From: Auanema rhodensis
Taxonomy: Eukaryota; Nematoda; Chromadorea; Rhabditida; Rhabditidae
Length of the DNA: 64,000 nt
NCBI GenBank assembly: GCA_964057225.1
Contig: OZ059900.1
Location: 10,550,501 to 10,614,500 of the forward strand
Direction of reading: 5' to 3'
Within the stretch, counting starts at the first letter, position 1; the number at the start of each line of letters is the position of its first letter. A program made the translations under genes and the position numbers. Shown here in pieces: positions 34,861 to 58,800 of the stretch. A model generated the notes under the pieces. The model was not told the origin of the DNA. It searched no databases and saw nothing but the letters and a program-made list of their open reading frames with translations.

Positions 34861-35841
34861 TTAAGCGGGCATCTCGAATTTTCTGTTGACTTGCAGAACT
34901 GAAAACAAAAGAATAGAACGTAAATGGGAAAGATTATGATGCATAGGAATGACACATACCTTGAGTGACATAGAGATAGAAGAAATCGGCGTAAAGAACA
35001 GTTTGAATAATACCGGCAACAACAGCGATAGGGTCGAAAAAGCTCTCAGTGTAGAATCTGTAAAATGAAATAAGTGGAATGGGACTCATGTAGTGTATGC
35101 TTTTCTAATATTTTAATTACATAATTAAAATACAAACCTGTAGATCCAGTTCACAATGTAAAGAGCGCGATAAGATCCGAGAGCAAAGAGATAATGTGCA
35201 GTGATTGTTTCAGCATTCTTAGTACGAGAAAGCATGAAGAGTTGTGGCATAATTGCAACAGCTTCAAGATAGATGGAGAAAGTCCACATAACCTGTAAGC
35301 AAATCATTAATGAAGTTCATATTTAACTTCACGTACCTCCATAACGGTGAATTCATGATTTATCAATAAAGCAAAAAGAGCACATGGAGCGATGAGGAAT
35401 TCAACACGGAACGTATCATTATTTCTAAAAATATCCAGGTTAATAGTCATTCCAAACAAACTTTAATTATATTATTATTACCTATCGTAAGTAGCCTTGA
35501 ACTTATGCATAACAAGATATACAGTTCCAATTGATGTAGCCAAGAAAAATACCTAAAAATGTATTGAATAAACAACTTTTTCAAAGGGTATATTCAGATC
35601 ACCTTCATCAAAGTATTATAAGCTGAAACAAAGTTAGAGAAGATGTCCAAATAACGAGCAACGAAGACTAAAGAGAACAACAACTGTGATCGGCCAGAAA
35701 TTCCTAAACATTCATCATTATTATAATATAATTTTGAATATTTATTATACCTTCACAACTTCTCGACTTCCATATCTTATGCAGAAGAACTGCAATAGCC
35801 ACCAAGTGAGCAATATCCGCAGATAAACGGAAAATATTCAT
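34861..35841 (-). CDS. erd-2: ER lumen protein retaining receptor (KDEL receptor)
   Basis: Seven exons (35751-35841, 35603-35703, 35482-35552, 35337-35424, 35138-35292, 34960-35057, 34861-34898) give 213 aa, the normal family length. Family landmarks run from end to end: [12 protein letters not shown] at the start, [72 protein letters not shown] and [10 protein letters not shown], with YADFFYLY near the end. The seven-helix Golgi protein binds the C-terminal KDEL-type signal of escaped ER proteins and returns them in COPI vesicles. The C-terminus FEMPA differs mildly from the common KLSLPA. Expected to respond to ER stress; a UPR-element-like motif lies 316 bp upstream. Confidence 0.97.
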
Positions 35842-38800
35842 AGCTATAATTACTGAAAAATAAAATTTAGTACTATTATTTAAATATTAAGATAAAAATT
35901 ATTTTGAGAAAACTAGAAAACAATGAAACAAATTCGAAAAAAAGTGTTAACATTTAAGGAAAAACGCAGGAATAAATTTGAATTTCAAGTTATAGTTGTG
36001 AAAGATATTTACTATTTCTCAAGAACATGAAAGGAAACATTGTAATGGAATGAATTACATGTAATCAATTGATTAATTATATAATTAACAACAAAAAATG
36101 TTTTTAAAAACGAAAATAATAAAAACATATCTCAAATACAACAATGACGCGGATTTCCACGTCACATATAGCTCGTTTTATATTTAGTGGTCTCGACACG
36201 GCCTCTTAGACCTTTAAAAGTTTTCATCTGCTGTTTGTAATGGAGCGTCGTATACAATATTGAATAATTGCTCACATATCAAACAAATTCAATTTTCATC
36301 AAACTATAAACTATATATGAAGTATTAATATGAAATAATATAGAAATACGTTGTAGTTGAAACATTAATCAAACAAATTAGGGCAGTTGTGTGTTGAAAA
36401 ATGTGTTAACAGTGACAGAAATATATAGTATGATTACAGCGAATGACCTATTGTAAACACGAGAAAAAAAGACGCGGTTATCTATTGATTGATATCAATT
36501 ATATAGTGACAAGTTCGAACTAAGAAGAAGTTTTAAGAGATAGAAAGAAAGAGATCAAAAGAGAGAGGAGTAGAAAATGAGAGAATACAGGGCCAAATTA
36601 CACAGAGAAATGGTCTAGATAGCGCAAAAGATGATAAATCAGATAAATACCTAACGTCTGGGAACAAATAAATTATGAAAAACAAAAACTATTCAGAAGT
36701 AAATATGCTTAGTGATTTCTTTTTCTTGTCACTATGATTTCTTGATATTTTTCTTGTTAGTTTTGCTGCATTTTCAAAACTATTTGAAAGGAATGAAGAA
36801 AATGTATTGATGAGATAATTTTGAATAAAATAAGACATTTTTCTATAAATTGGTTATCTTGTGATACATTCAAAATGATAATAGACCATACTTATCATCA
36901 CTATCATGATTAGATGAAGTTATCCTAAAAGACTTTGAACAAAAATTATAAAAAAATGAAGAACGGAAAAATTGATTGAAGATGGGAGTGGAACTGAACT
37001 AAAAAATTGAAAATAGAACAAATCAGGATCATATTAGCCTTTGCTATATTCGAATGAGAACAGCAACGCAAAAAGAATTGCAATAAAAATAGCTAGGTAT
37101 ATAAGTTGGAGAATAAGGTCGAGTATCGTTAATTGAACATTGAATTCATCCATTTCATATTAAAATGACATATCAATATTTTCGAATAAAAACTTTCATA
37201 GATAGAAAGCAAAAACATATCATATCATCTTTAATAAGTCACAAGGAAAAACGCTGTTTAAATACCGCTTCAAAATTATTTAATAAATGCTATTAATCAT
37301 ATATTCGTGGATGAATCATGACACAATTTTTTATATTTTCATTTTTACTTTTAAATATTCTAATTTTACAAGACTGATGAAGTTTTTGATGAAGTTTCAG
37401 CTAGTATGTCATCATAATTATGTAATTTCAATTCATTTATGTGGAGAATCTTTATGTGATCTTTGTCTCTTTCTGTTAAGGAATCAGAAATTAAACTTTT
37501 TTAAGCTCATGTTCACGTGGTTTTGTTTAGAAGTACATTTTTTTGTTTGAATTAAGCAAAAGAAGCAAATTCCACTTTAACTTTATTTCAATAGGGTGCG
37601 CTTGACCCTGACAGACATTTAAATCTTTTTTGTAAACATCTGTAAATAATAACTTGTGAAATAATTCTGAAAAGGGAAATAAAAAAAGAATATATTTGTT
37701 GAAATTGTTATGCTCATATCACTCTATCCCTTTCTTATATCGTTATATAATGTATATTTCCGTTTCTGTGTCAATGTTATGTAATCTTATTTTGGGTTGA
37801 TGTGGATTAAGACGATATGAAACAGCATAACGATCACATCATTCTGCTCATCATGCTCTTCTCATCATTGAATACTATAATTGGGTCTGGAGTTGCTGAA
37901 TTGACCTATCCTATAACAAGCTGATGATGCGATCATCTTTATATAGAAAGGAAAGAATTGGAAGAGCCTAGAGAAGATATAGAAGATTATACGTGATTAT
38001 CCAAAGGATATGTACAACAGAAGAAAAAGAGAGAAAAAGCTAGGAAAAATAGATGAAGCAGACGATCTCTGTAGAACAAGATGTAGAGCTGCTCCTAATT
38101 GTATGTGTTAATGACTTATGCGTTATTATAGGGATATAAACTTGCCTCATAGTATCATAAGAGAGTATGCCTGGTGCTAATGATGATTATTATGAGATGA
38201 CCTTGTTATAATTGTTATATAATGATGTCAACAAAACTAATTTTTCAATTATTTTCAGCTGAAACTTATTAATTGGAGACAATCTGATTACATCGTCAAA
38301 GATTAAAAATTTTAAAAAATCATTGATACATCATTTTTCAAACTTTAGTTTTAGTTTTGTTCATGGTTTCCATTAATCAATTGAAAAAAACAATGTAAAT
38401 CCAACAACAACACATCAAAATAATAAAACATACAATCCAATTTATTATAAAATTTCAAAACAAGTTATCATACTAGCTGTATAGTTATCACGCCGTGTGT
38501 TCCCATATCACTGTTTATCATATTTCCTCTTCTGTTTTCACATTTTTTTGTCTAATGCGGCATTTGAAGTAAAATGACAAAATAGTACTAAAAACATAAT
38601 TATAGTTAAGTTCTTTATGAGTTTCAATATTATGCCTATTATATTATGTTATTAATATGTTTTTATTATATAATATATCTGACTTTTAAAATCTGTAACT
38701 ACTTATATATATAGTTAAAGTTACAATATACTTTTTGAATAAAATAACTTCAAGTTAGCCTTACTGATGTTGCAAAATGAAAATATCGGAAATGCTATAA

Positions 38801-39242
38801 AATGCTCTCACAGAAGTTAATGACCATCTGGCCAAATAACAATGTAATTTCATGAGAGAAGAAAAACGAAGTATATTGGGAAACTAAAAGTATGTAAGAG
38901 AATTAAACTGAAGAAAGAGAATAAGACCTATAGAGAGAAAGAGAGAGAGAGAGAAAAAGAAGTGGAAAGAGAGTGAAAGATACGGAGAAAATGAACACGA
39001 GACCCACACGTTGTTGTATTTGGTTGAGCCTATATGGCTTTAGTGTTTCACAACCCAATTGCTAAAGTAAGCTGGTGCAATTGCCGTTAGGACGAATTGT
39101 TCTCTTTTCGTTTTCGAACATATTCTGGAAGATATTCAAGTTTATCCAATTTTTTTATATTGAAATCTTTGGCTCAAGTTGTATAATTATTGTGTTATCA
39201 AAATGCATGTCTTGAATTTAAATAAAGTTATTCAAACAAGAC
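35842..39242. other. erd-2 upstream region, no gene seen
   Basis: 3.4 kb upstream of erd-2. The + strand is purine-rich at 36.5-37.1 kb and 37.9-38.1 kb, again pyrimidine-rich on the erd-2 strand. A GA-rich microsatellite-like tract lies near 38935-38955. An 87-codon frame at 37287-37550 is low-complexity. No RNA gene was seen. Confidence 0.45.
36157..36164 (-). promoter_or_regulatory. UPR-element-like site upstream of erd-2
   Basis: CCACGTCA on the + strand reads TGACGTGG on the erd-2 strand, a perfect match to the core UPRE bound by XBP1/ATF6. It is 316 bp upstream of the erd-2 ATG. A near match, TGACGCGG, lies at 36145-36152. KDEL receptors are known ER-stress targets, so the position makes sense, but binding is an inference. 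Confidence 0.5.
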
Positions 39243-39482
39243 TTACTGAGCAACTGCTTTTAACTTTGCTAAAAAAACTTTGTTATCGATTTCACTTTCC
39301 TTTGCTAGCTCTTCCACTTTTTGTCTGAAACGTGCTTTTCTATCTTTTTTTATTTCTACCAGTCCGCCTTGATTATCTTTAATTAACTCGAGTATTAGAA
39401 GACAAAAGGTTTGAAGATGGCAGAACAAAATGAGTCTGATGAAAAGTTGGGATAAAAATGCTTTGTTTTCCAATTGTCTCAT
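39243..39482 (-). CDS. Possible orphan exon or small protein
   Basis: A 79-codon frame whose last about 45 residues are charged and helical (KKDRKARFRQKVEELAKES, then NKVFLAKLKAVAQ) and look truly coding, while the first 30 residues are hydrophobic and doubtful. An acceptor-like site (TAATACTCGAG, ending near 39392) could start the real exon there. The stop overlaps a good donor (CA|GTAAGT at 39241), so further exons downstream are possible. No family recognised. Confidence 0.3.
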   Translation of the reverse strand: MRQLENKAFLSQLFIRLILFCHLQTFCLLILELIKDNQGGLVEIKKDRKARFRQKVEELAKESEIDNKVFLAKLKAVAQ

Positions 39483-40056
39483 TATACCATTGGTGGAGAA
39501 GAGCAGTAGATGAGCCTGCTGACCAGCTCAAAACTAGCATTTATCCAGATATTGTTCATTGAGTTTATATGTATCCATGTAACTATCTTGCATTCTTCTT
39601 TCTTTTCTTCATTTAATAGAATAAAAGGCAGGATGAAATTGTTTTCTCTTAGAAAGTGCCATATGCCCATATTCAAGCCAAAGAAAAGAAAAGAGTCACA
39701 GAGCTAAGCAGTAACTAGAGGCCGAGACCCTGAACAGGCAGAAAGACCTTGAAGACAAGAAAAGAGCACAACCGATACAGCCATAGCAGTGCTGTTTTGC
39801 TGTTTTGTGCCCTCCGTCGGCGAGATAGCATATATGAGAGAGCGAGACTGTTAGAGGGTCACAGACAGCAGCACATGTGGAGCAGGCAGCCATATAAGGA
39901 CATGCATAGTGAGAGAGACATAGACATCTGCACGATGAACGAGAGAATAAGCAAATGGGTAAGAGTGCCAGATGTATACGGTAATGTTGAGAGCTGATTG
40001 GGCGTAAGCGAGCGGCGGAGGCGGAGCTAGTTGCAATTTCGGCCGATTGGCTTCTA
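39483..40056. promoter_or_regulatory. unc-3 upstream region
   Basis: The 570 bp before unc-3 are locally more GC-rich than most of the window, notably 39.7-40.05 kb, suggesting a promoter or 5' UTR. A 157-codon antisense frame at 39696-40169 overlaps unc-3 exon 1, is Ser/Cys-rich and is most likely a shadow of that composition. No TATA-like element stands out. Confidence 0.35.
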
Positions 40057-50229
<10,173 letters not shown>

Positions 50230-53200
50230 CCATATAAGACTAATTATAAAAAAAATAAAGTAAAAATGATGAAAACACAAAAAAAAATAATATTCAAATA
50301 ATATAATAAGCACAATGTATTATAAAACTAGTCAATTGTCAAGAAACAAGCAATAAAGTTATTTATCCTGTCGTGTTCTTAAACTCTCCTACTTCTTGTT
50401 ACATTCCATTCTACCCAATTCCATTGAACTTGATGCTCTTATTCAGAGTTGTAATATATAATTATCTCAAAATTCCTTGCCAAATTATTTATTCTTTTTC
50501 CATATTTCCATTTCCAAGCTCAGTCTACTATTATTCAATAAACTATACAAGTTTGTGTGTGTCGTATCATTCATTTATTGATTTGTACAATTTTATATTA
50601 TCAAATGTTAAGGTTTATTGTATGTACTTACCATTTGTTTTTATTCAATGTAATAAATCTCTCAATGAAATTGTTTAATTTTTTTAATCCACAAACTCTA
50701 CAGTAATTTAAAATTGAAAATAAAAGCATTTGAATCATACCAACAACATTTAGGAAAATAAACTATTTTCTTTACTTTCTCATTAAAACAAGTTTTGTAA
50801 AAACTATTCAAACAGTATTATGATAGTAATCGGAAAATTCAGAGAAAAAATTTTAAAAACTAAATTGAAATATCAAGATCTTAATGATGAAATCATTTGC
50901 TTTCCCAATCGTGTTATAGAAGAACTTCATAGGAAAACGAGAAATTTCAAAAAGCCTAATGAATGAAGCGGAATTGAATTAAAAATTTGAAAAATTACGA
51001 TTTTCGTCTCAAAGAAATTCATTTGCACAATTGGCAATGATATGGTAAATCTTTGATTTGAAATGTCCAATTTCGAGCTCATTTCGTACATTGAACTTTT
51101 CAAATTAAACTATAAATTAAACAATATTCTATATATAGAAGAATGGCGTCAATACGTTTAGTTGCTCTTTTTTTTGTTCTTTTTTTACCTTTATTTAGAA
51201 TGAAATTCATATGTCTACTACTAAACCTATCATATATTCGAAAGGATAACTTCATCAATCTCTATTTTTATATGATTAGATGTAGTTCAATCAAATTAAC
51301 CTTTCTTGAATATTATTTTAGGAGAAATAAATGTTTTGGTAAATGCTGCTCAATAGAATGCTAGCCAGCCAATATATGAATATGAATTGTATTATTTAAT
51401 GTCATTCTTCCTTTCTAACCTTTTTCTCAGTCACAGAAAATATATGCTATGATGATTAACAGAAGTTTCAAGGAAAAGCAAATTGTAAGAGAATATAATA
51501 TTCGTTTTCATTCGTAATTTATAGTATTTATGCTGATATTTGTTTATTAATTGTTAATTTCAGATACAACACCATATATGAATTTCAAAGTTTTCATTGA
51601 AATGTATTCAAGAAAAAAAATTATAAAATTTATTTTGCGTTTATTACATTTGCTGACCAAACAGCAATCAAAACTTCAAAGTTTGATCAAGAAATATCAA
51701 AATTATTTCAACAAATGTTGTCTTTTGGTTGCTTTGAAGGTGGAGTGATGTCATTGTCTTTTGAGAAAACATTTTTAACTTAGCTTCCATTCATTCATAT
51801 GTAATATGATTATAACATCTGAATATTTTAATTTAATTTTATAATCTACTTCAACAGAATTTTTATTTTTAACATCAAATATAAAATAATATGAACAATA
51901 CAATCAAACGTATGATAATCTATTTAAATGAATTATTATAATCTAAAAATCTAAAATAAACTTGTATGTATAATCCTCTAAGAAATTGAATGTCATAGCT
52001 ATTATAGAACAACTGAATACTGCGAATACGTTTTAATTCCGGTAATCTATTCTATCAATTCTTTCTCAACTGTTCGTTTAAGCAAAAATATTTCAAAAAA
52101 CTCAGAACACTATGTGTATATTAAGTATAATATTTTAATATGTAAAAGTAGGTAAAAACTGAAAAAAAAAAAGAATAAAAAAATATAAAAATTCTGTTTT
52201 TTCCTGCTAGAAAATAATCGATACTCGTATTTTTTATTCGTTTATTTTTTTTATTTAAGCAAACTGTAACAAATAAAATATTATAAAAAGAGAGAAGAAG
52301 ACAATGCAAACGACATTTTTAAAATTCATATGAACATATTTATAACATATTTATTTCTATTCCTAGAATAGATAGATATACATATATAGTATAGTATAAT
52401 ATAATAAACTATATGTATATATTTAGTCTTATTATGATGTGTGCAAGAGAGTATATAGATATACATATCATAATGAATATCATGAGAGCTTACTAACTCA
52501 TATATCTCATCTTTCCTTTTACTTGATTCAACTTTATTATTTGTAGTTATATTAAGGCTTTCTCACTCTACTATTAGAAAGTAAACCTTATTCCACCTAT
52601 CGTCATTGCAATCCTATTCTCTCTCTTTCTTTTTATCCTTCTTCTACTTGCAATCAGTCTCACTTTCTTAAACAACATCGCGATTTCCTTTCAATTTCCT
52701 TATTTTGTGTTAAATTAAGAGCCCGACTCAGAACAGAGTATGTTCATCATTCCATCCATCCTTATAACTAATTTTACTCTCAATATTCTATTCTATAAGC
52801 TGTCCTCACACGATATAGTTATAAGAATCATACTTATCAATCTGGCTGTAGTCATCCAGCTGTGATCTCATCTATCTAAACCACACCCTTTATTCATTTT
52901 TTTGTGAAATTTCTTCTCGCTTTTGAAATTTTTTTCAAATATTTCATCTATAGAATCTATACATATTTTTAACTATATTCAATAGACATTTTTTCAATTT
53001 AGTCAATTTATCGTCTACTTTTCAAATAATCAAAAGTTTAGGCTTCACAGAGAGAGCGAAATAGTTAGTAAAACTGAGAGAGCAATAAAGAATACTAGGT
53101 AGACTGTGACGATTGAGCAACTCAGACTAAAGATTGCTGACTGTATTTATAATAGTTTAAAAACCTTTTCAAAACATTCTAAATAGTTTTCACATACAAT

Positions 53201-54744
53201 TGGAAGATTAAATTAGTCTGTATATCGCTGCATGCGAGAGCTTTGTGAATGCCTCTCCTGAAAAAAAACCTATTCTCCACTTTTGCATTGTCGTCAGACT
53301 GAATTTTGAAGAAACTTTTGATATTTTACATTGAACCATCAATTATAAGTTAAGTAAATGAATTTCAAAGAATCTTTTTAGTTCAAATCTACAAACATTG
53401 AAAAGAAAACAGGTATTTTGAAGAAATGTCAACTACTTTCTTGTTATTTTATCTGATACGCTAACGTTTTACCCATTTCCCTTACCTCAGTTTTCAGTTC
53501 AATCATTACATTTCCTTAAGTCTTTTCCCACATGCTTCTTTCTACTCATCCTATTTTCTAATTCGAGTTCAAAAACGTCATTTTTAAACTTTCATCGCAT
53601 TGAAATGTTCTGCATTCTTATGCTCTTTCTATAACCTTTTCATTTCTTTTCTCAACGTATAAATACTTATTTCATAGCTTTTCACTTTATTCCCAGTTAG
53701 TGGATTAATCTTAAAGACGTGGGAGAGCTAACGATAAAATTAATCATAAGTAATCGTTGACGACATTGGACTTGCTGCTTTCAGCAAACTTTTGACGAAA
53801 ATCTTTGTTTTGTCAGCTCAAAAAACAATTATGATCTAACTTTCGAGTTTATTGAACTTTCGCTTACCACAAAACATTACAAAAACTTTTTTAAAAGCTG
53901 TAGATTAAAAAAACAAATGGCTGAGAAAGAAATTTTTTTGAAAACAAGCAAAAAATGATCAAATGAGCATAGCTATATAAGGATACAATTCTTCATTTTT
54001 CCCGAAAGATTTCATTTTCTTACCTCGTTCAAGAGAAGATATGTCTAAACTGTGTTGCCATTCAGTTATTTTCTGCTCGACTAGCTTTACATGCTCAAAC
54101 AACGAGAAAAGCCTAACTTGCTGAAAGTGTAATTGTTGCTGATTTGATTGTGATTCAATTTTCTGAATGATTGTTTTAGAATTCAGTCCAAACGTTCAGT
54201 ATCTGGTTTGTATCAGAGCAGCGTCGATCATGATGCTTATTAGCCAGCATTGGACATTAATCATCAGCAACATCGTGCAATCGTCATTTTTGTTTTTTTT
54301 TCTCGGCTTGCTCTTCATATCGTTGATCTAATTCAACTTTTTTAATGTTTGAGCAACTAGTATGTACACACGCTTCAGCATGCAGTTCCTGGACCTTTCA
54401 GACCAAATCGAAACGTTTCAGCAGACTAAGATATTTAACGAAATAGAGTAATCATGACTTTCAAAGTGCAACATATTTCCAGACACCACATAATCACAAA
54501 TTCGTGTTCGTGCACCAGAATGGAGCAAAATCACTAAAAACGCAATTTGGTTCTCATTGCGCTCCTTCTTTTTCTCTTATTCTCCTCACTCTCTTGCCAG
54601 CTATCGGTTTTAGCTTCTGATTCGTAGAGAACAGCAGCAACAGCAAAAATCTTTCAAAGACACTAACATTGGCTTGAACTTACTTTATCCTTCATTTCAC
54701 ATTTGGAAGCAGTGCAATATAGATACATACACGCAATCATATAT

Positions 54745-54850
54745 ACACTCACACACACACACACACACATACACACATACACACACATCTACTCACATGC
54801 ATATATATACACACACACTCCTATTCACATGAACATACTCACATTCACAT
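54745..54850. repeat. CA-rich microsatellite
   Basis: An interrupted (CA)n run beginning ACTCACACACACACACAC and continuing with CATA/CACA variants. It opens a His/Thr/Tyr frame that is not a gene. Confidence 0.95.
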
Positions 54851-55755
54851 ACGCATACATGGATACACGCGTTTCAAAGACACCAAATCATTTTACGGAC
54901 CAGCAGTCGAGCGTTAATCTAAATTCCTTGTTATGCATTACTCTCTTTCTTTTACACTTTTATCTTGTTCTCTGACAAGCTATTAGATGTCAGATATAAC
55001 ATAGAATATAGATTTCTTTATTTTCTCTTTGCCATTTTAAATTAATACGCCCTAATCTCAAAAAAAAGATTTCCTTTTCATTTTAATCATATGCAGGACT
55101 TCGCCTTATTCGTTCCTCGTTCTCTTCCTCCCACCACTCGCTTCACCTATTTTCACTTTTTTTTAACTTTTTGACCGAAATCACCTTTACTTTGTTTCAA
55201 TTCCAGGCGTTTTGTTTCGTTCGTTTTCACTTCCTGCACATAGTTCAGCTTAAGCTACCAGACCTCACTATTCAGCACTCTTTTCTAGAAGTTTGTTTCT
55301 TAATTATTTGCTCTGTTCCTTTGACTTTTGCTTTTACTTTGTTTCAATAATAGGAAGCGTAAAAGTGCGTTCAGACTCATTTCAACTATGTTCTCTTTCA
55401 TTTTTTATTTTTTTTCTTGTCAAACAGCTTATAATAGTCTTCTCATATTGGCTATTTTCTATAAAAATTTTTGTTTTATTAGCCAATTCATGAAAAAAAA
55501 AGAAGAAAAACAAAAGATACTTTATTTAGAGCAAAAAGTGTCGGAGAGTAAGAGACAAACTGAGAGTAAAAGTACGCCAAGTGACATAAAAAGGAAGAAA
55601 AATCAGAGTATATTAAACATAAAAATAATAGAACAAAAATTAATAGTGAAAGAAGAATAAAGAAATAGTCATTCTGTTCAAAAGTTCAACAGCATGAAGA
55701 TGAATGATAATTTGTTCATGAACTTTCTGTAAATTTTGAATATAAGAGATAAAAA

Positions 55756-55766
55756 CAGAGAGAGAA

Positions 55767-55806
<40 letters not shown>

Positions 55807-55810
55807 TGAG
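55756..55810. repeat. GA microsatellite
   Basis: About 50 bp of GAGAGAAAGAGAGA. Similar short GA or CT tracts occur near 30375-30445, 38935-38955, 58905-58950 and 61827-61852. Confidence 0.95.
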
Positions 55811-58800
55811 TTTTTTATTACTCTATACATCACAAACATCCTGCACACTAATCTATTGTTTTTTTTTGGAATTTGTTATCATCATTCTTCACGAATGCAT
55901 CAAATCACACATAATACTATGATCAAGCAACATTACAAAGAGGACTAAAAGAACAATGCTATTGATTCTGAAGCAACTAGGTTTATATTGCCCTATAAGC
56001 CAGACGATTTGTTCTTCTTTTCTTTTTTTTAGCTTGATTCTAACTCAAAAGTTCAGAGTACAACTGCTTTTCGGTTTTTTCTTGTTTTGATTTATGCAGT
56101 CGCAGCTTCCCTCAATCACATTTATCATCGTTGTTAGTTGGTTTGGAGTTCATTTTCTTGATCTTTATATGGATTCTTTCAGTCGTTTCAACTTTCTTCC
56201 TTTTAGAGAAAATATGATTGTTGTTGTCTGCTTCCTTTCACCTTATTTTAGGTTTTTAAATCTTCAGCATGCCCCTTTTTGAGCTTCAGTAAAACGAATA
56301 TACTCAAGTATCATGCGAGCAAATCAGCTTGTTTCATTGTTTTCCTCATATCACAATATTAATAATGTATATTTCACATATAAACCTTAAATCACTTGAT
56401 CATTGATTCATTTGCATTATAATTCGTTCATAACTGCCATCATTTAGGTTGTTTGATGAGGAGACGAAAAAATTTTTGCACAAATTAAGTTAACTAACTA
56501 CACAACCTCGTAATTTGGTCAAACAATTTGTTCATCTTTCACTACTATAGAGATATAGATGTCTTATTTTCTTATATCTCTTTATTTAATATCTTTCTTT
56601 TTTCTTTTCTCTGCTCTATCTCTCACTGTTCGCCTGCATCTTTTCTTTAAAATTCCTCTCTCTTTTATGTTGGCCACCGTCTTTCTTCGATCCTACTCTA
56701 TTCCCTTTTTAGCTTCTTTGAACTAGCATTCCTTCTTTTCTTACTTCTACTATTTACAATTATAATTCTTCAAATCTAATACTTTCTCTTCATCATTCTT
56801 TCTATCAATTGTGTTTCTAGTAATCTTTTTTTTGACATTCATCATAAACTTTTGTTAAAACTATGATAAATCATACGACAATTCTTCAAAATATTGTGCT
56901 TATTGACGTTATGCACAAATGACAATTTTAAGATTGAAATTCTGATCTCATTCAACCGTTCATTATCTATAATTTTCAAGTTGAAAGTGTATACTGTCAT
57001 TAAAAAATGTTCATTAATTTGTAATAGTTGAATAAACTTTTATGCTTTCCGCTCAAGTTCACAAGTTTCTTCTTAATTTTTTTTAAACTTTCATATTTCA
57101 ATTAATTTTTTTTAATTTCTTGATCTCTGCTCATTTCAACTTTGCTGCCTCAGCTGAGTTGAAACAACTACTATATGTTACTTTGTTTCCCTTTGAAGAT
57201 GCTAAAAACTTTTGCCATTTTTTTAAATCATTTATCATAATTTCATTAATCCATCTCTTGCTCATCCTTCTTTTCAACCATATCTGTAATTCCAACTCAT
57301 GTGTTTCCTTTCTCATAAGCAACGCTCACTGTCTCCATTTTGTTCTCCTTTTTTTCTGTTTTCTTTCTATAACATTTCTTAGATCCATCTTGAACTCAAG
57401 CCTCATTTCTCAAGCTCTCTCTTGCTTTTCCTTTTTCTCAATCTCTTCTCTGGTCTCCGTCTTTTCCATCCTATTTTCTCTCATTGAAGTTTTACATATG
57501 AATCTCTGATCCGATGCTGTGCTGAACTACGCTAACTATGCTTATTTTCTCGCCCTTTGACTTATCTATATCATAATGTTCTTCCATTTGTTATGAACAT
57601 TCACTAACTTCTATTTTCCATAAGGTTTTATATCCTTCTCTTCCTGTCATATTTTTCATATACTTCCGCTTCATAGTATTTTACCTCATGGCACACTTCC
57701 ACTTAGTTTCGTTTCTTTTCTTTGGACATCACTTTATTTCAGAAATTCTACGGTCTCTTTTCATCTTTATGCCTTTCCTTTTCCTAAGCTTTTCAATCAT
57801 CATCTTTTTACCCTCTATCAAACTTATTTCTTTCTCTTTTTTTCTCGTCCTCGTTTACCCTAAGAAAAGCATAACTGACTTTAATTTTTCAATAGCTTAA
57901 GCGTAGTTCTTAGATTTAGAGAAATTATTATCAGCATAATGTTCAGTATATTTGCTTCTTACACTTATTCTTTAATTAATATATCAAACAAAAAACAATA
58001 AACATGCTCTGGACCTACTATCGCATTCTTTGCAACTGAGTATGATTTAAAATTCAATTCAGCATACACATACATAACACACACTTCAAGAAACGTTTTC
58101 ATTTATATCTCAGGACAAACACATAAGCACAAGCGACACATCAATGAATGATCTATGCATATCAAAGGCTCAACTCTCTTCCTCCCTATTTCTCTCTCTC
58201 TTACTCGTTTACTATCTCTCTCAATTTTGCCGTTCTCTTTCTCTTATTCTATATATAAAAATGAAATAAAAATAAATATATATAAAAATAACTATATTCA
58301 TATATATGTATATATAGTATATAATATTATTATTTATTTATGTTAAATTAAATTGAATTACGGAAAAAGATAATTAATTTTAGTTTATAAACAATTTGTT
58401 CTTTTTTCGTTTTAGCCTCACCTTTCATGTGTCTTTCTTTCTCTTTTTCTTTCTTTTTCAATCTCGTTCTTTTCTTTTTTTTGTTATTATCTATATGTTC
58501 CATATTTTTGATACTTCTTTGAATAGGCGCTAATATATAAGCTTGCACATTAGATATTACTCAAATTTGATTGTGGAATTTTTAATAATTATTAGTGTTC
58601 TATGTCAATGAGATGACAGCTGATTTTTATGAAAGTTGAGAGAGCTTGATTGAGAAAGCAAATGGGAAGAAAAGACAGTTTACAAGAAGATTAGGAATCA
58701 CATATATCATGAAGCGATTTATTTAATGAGAAACGAAAGGTTAAGTGATGTGAGCGAAAATATGGTTGAGCTAAGGTTATTCAATTATCCATTCTCATCT

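Noticed and set aside
54703-54975. 90-codon His/Thr/Tyr frame
   Set aside because: Generated by the CA microsatellite.
57120-57509. 129-codon + strand frame
   Set aside because: Phe/Leu/Ser-rich product of the pyrimidine-rich strand.
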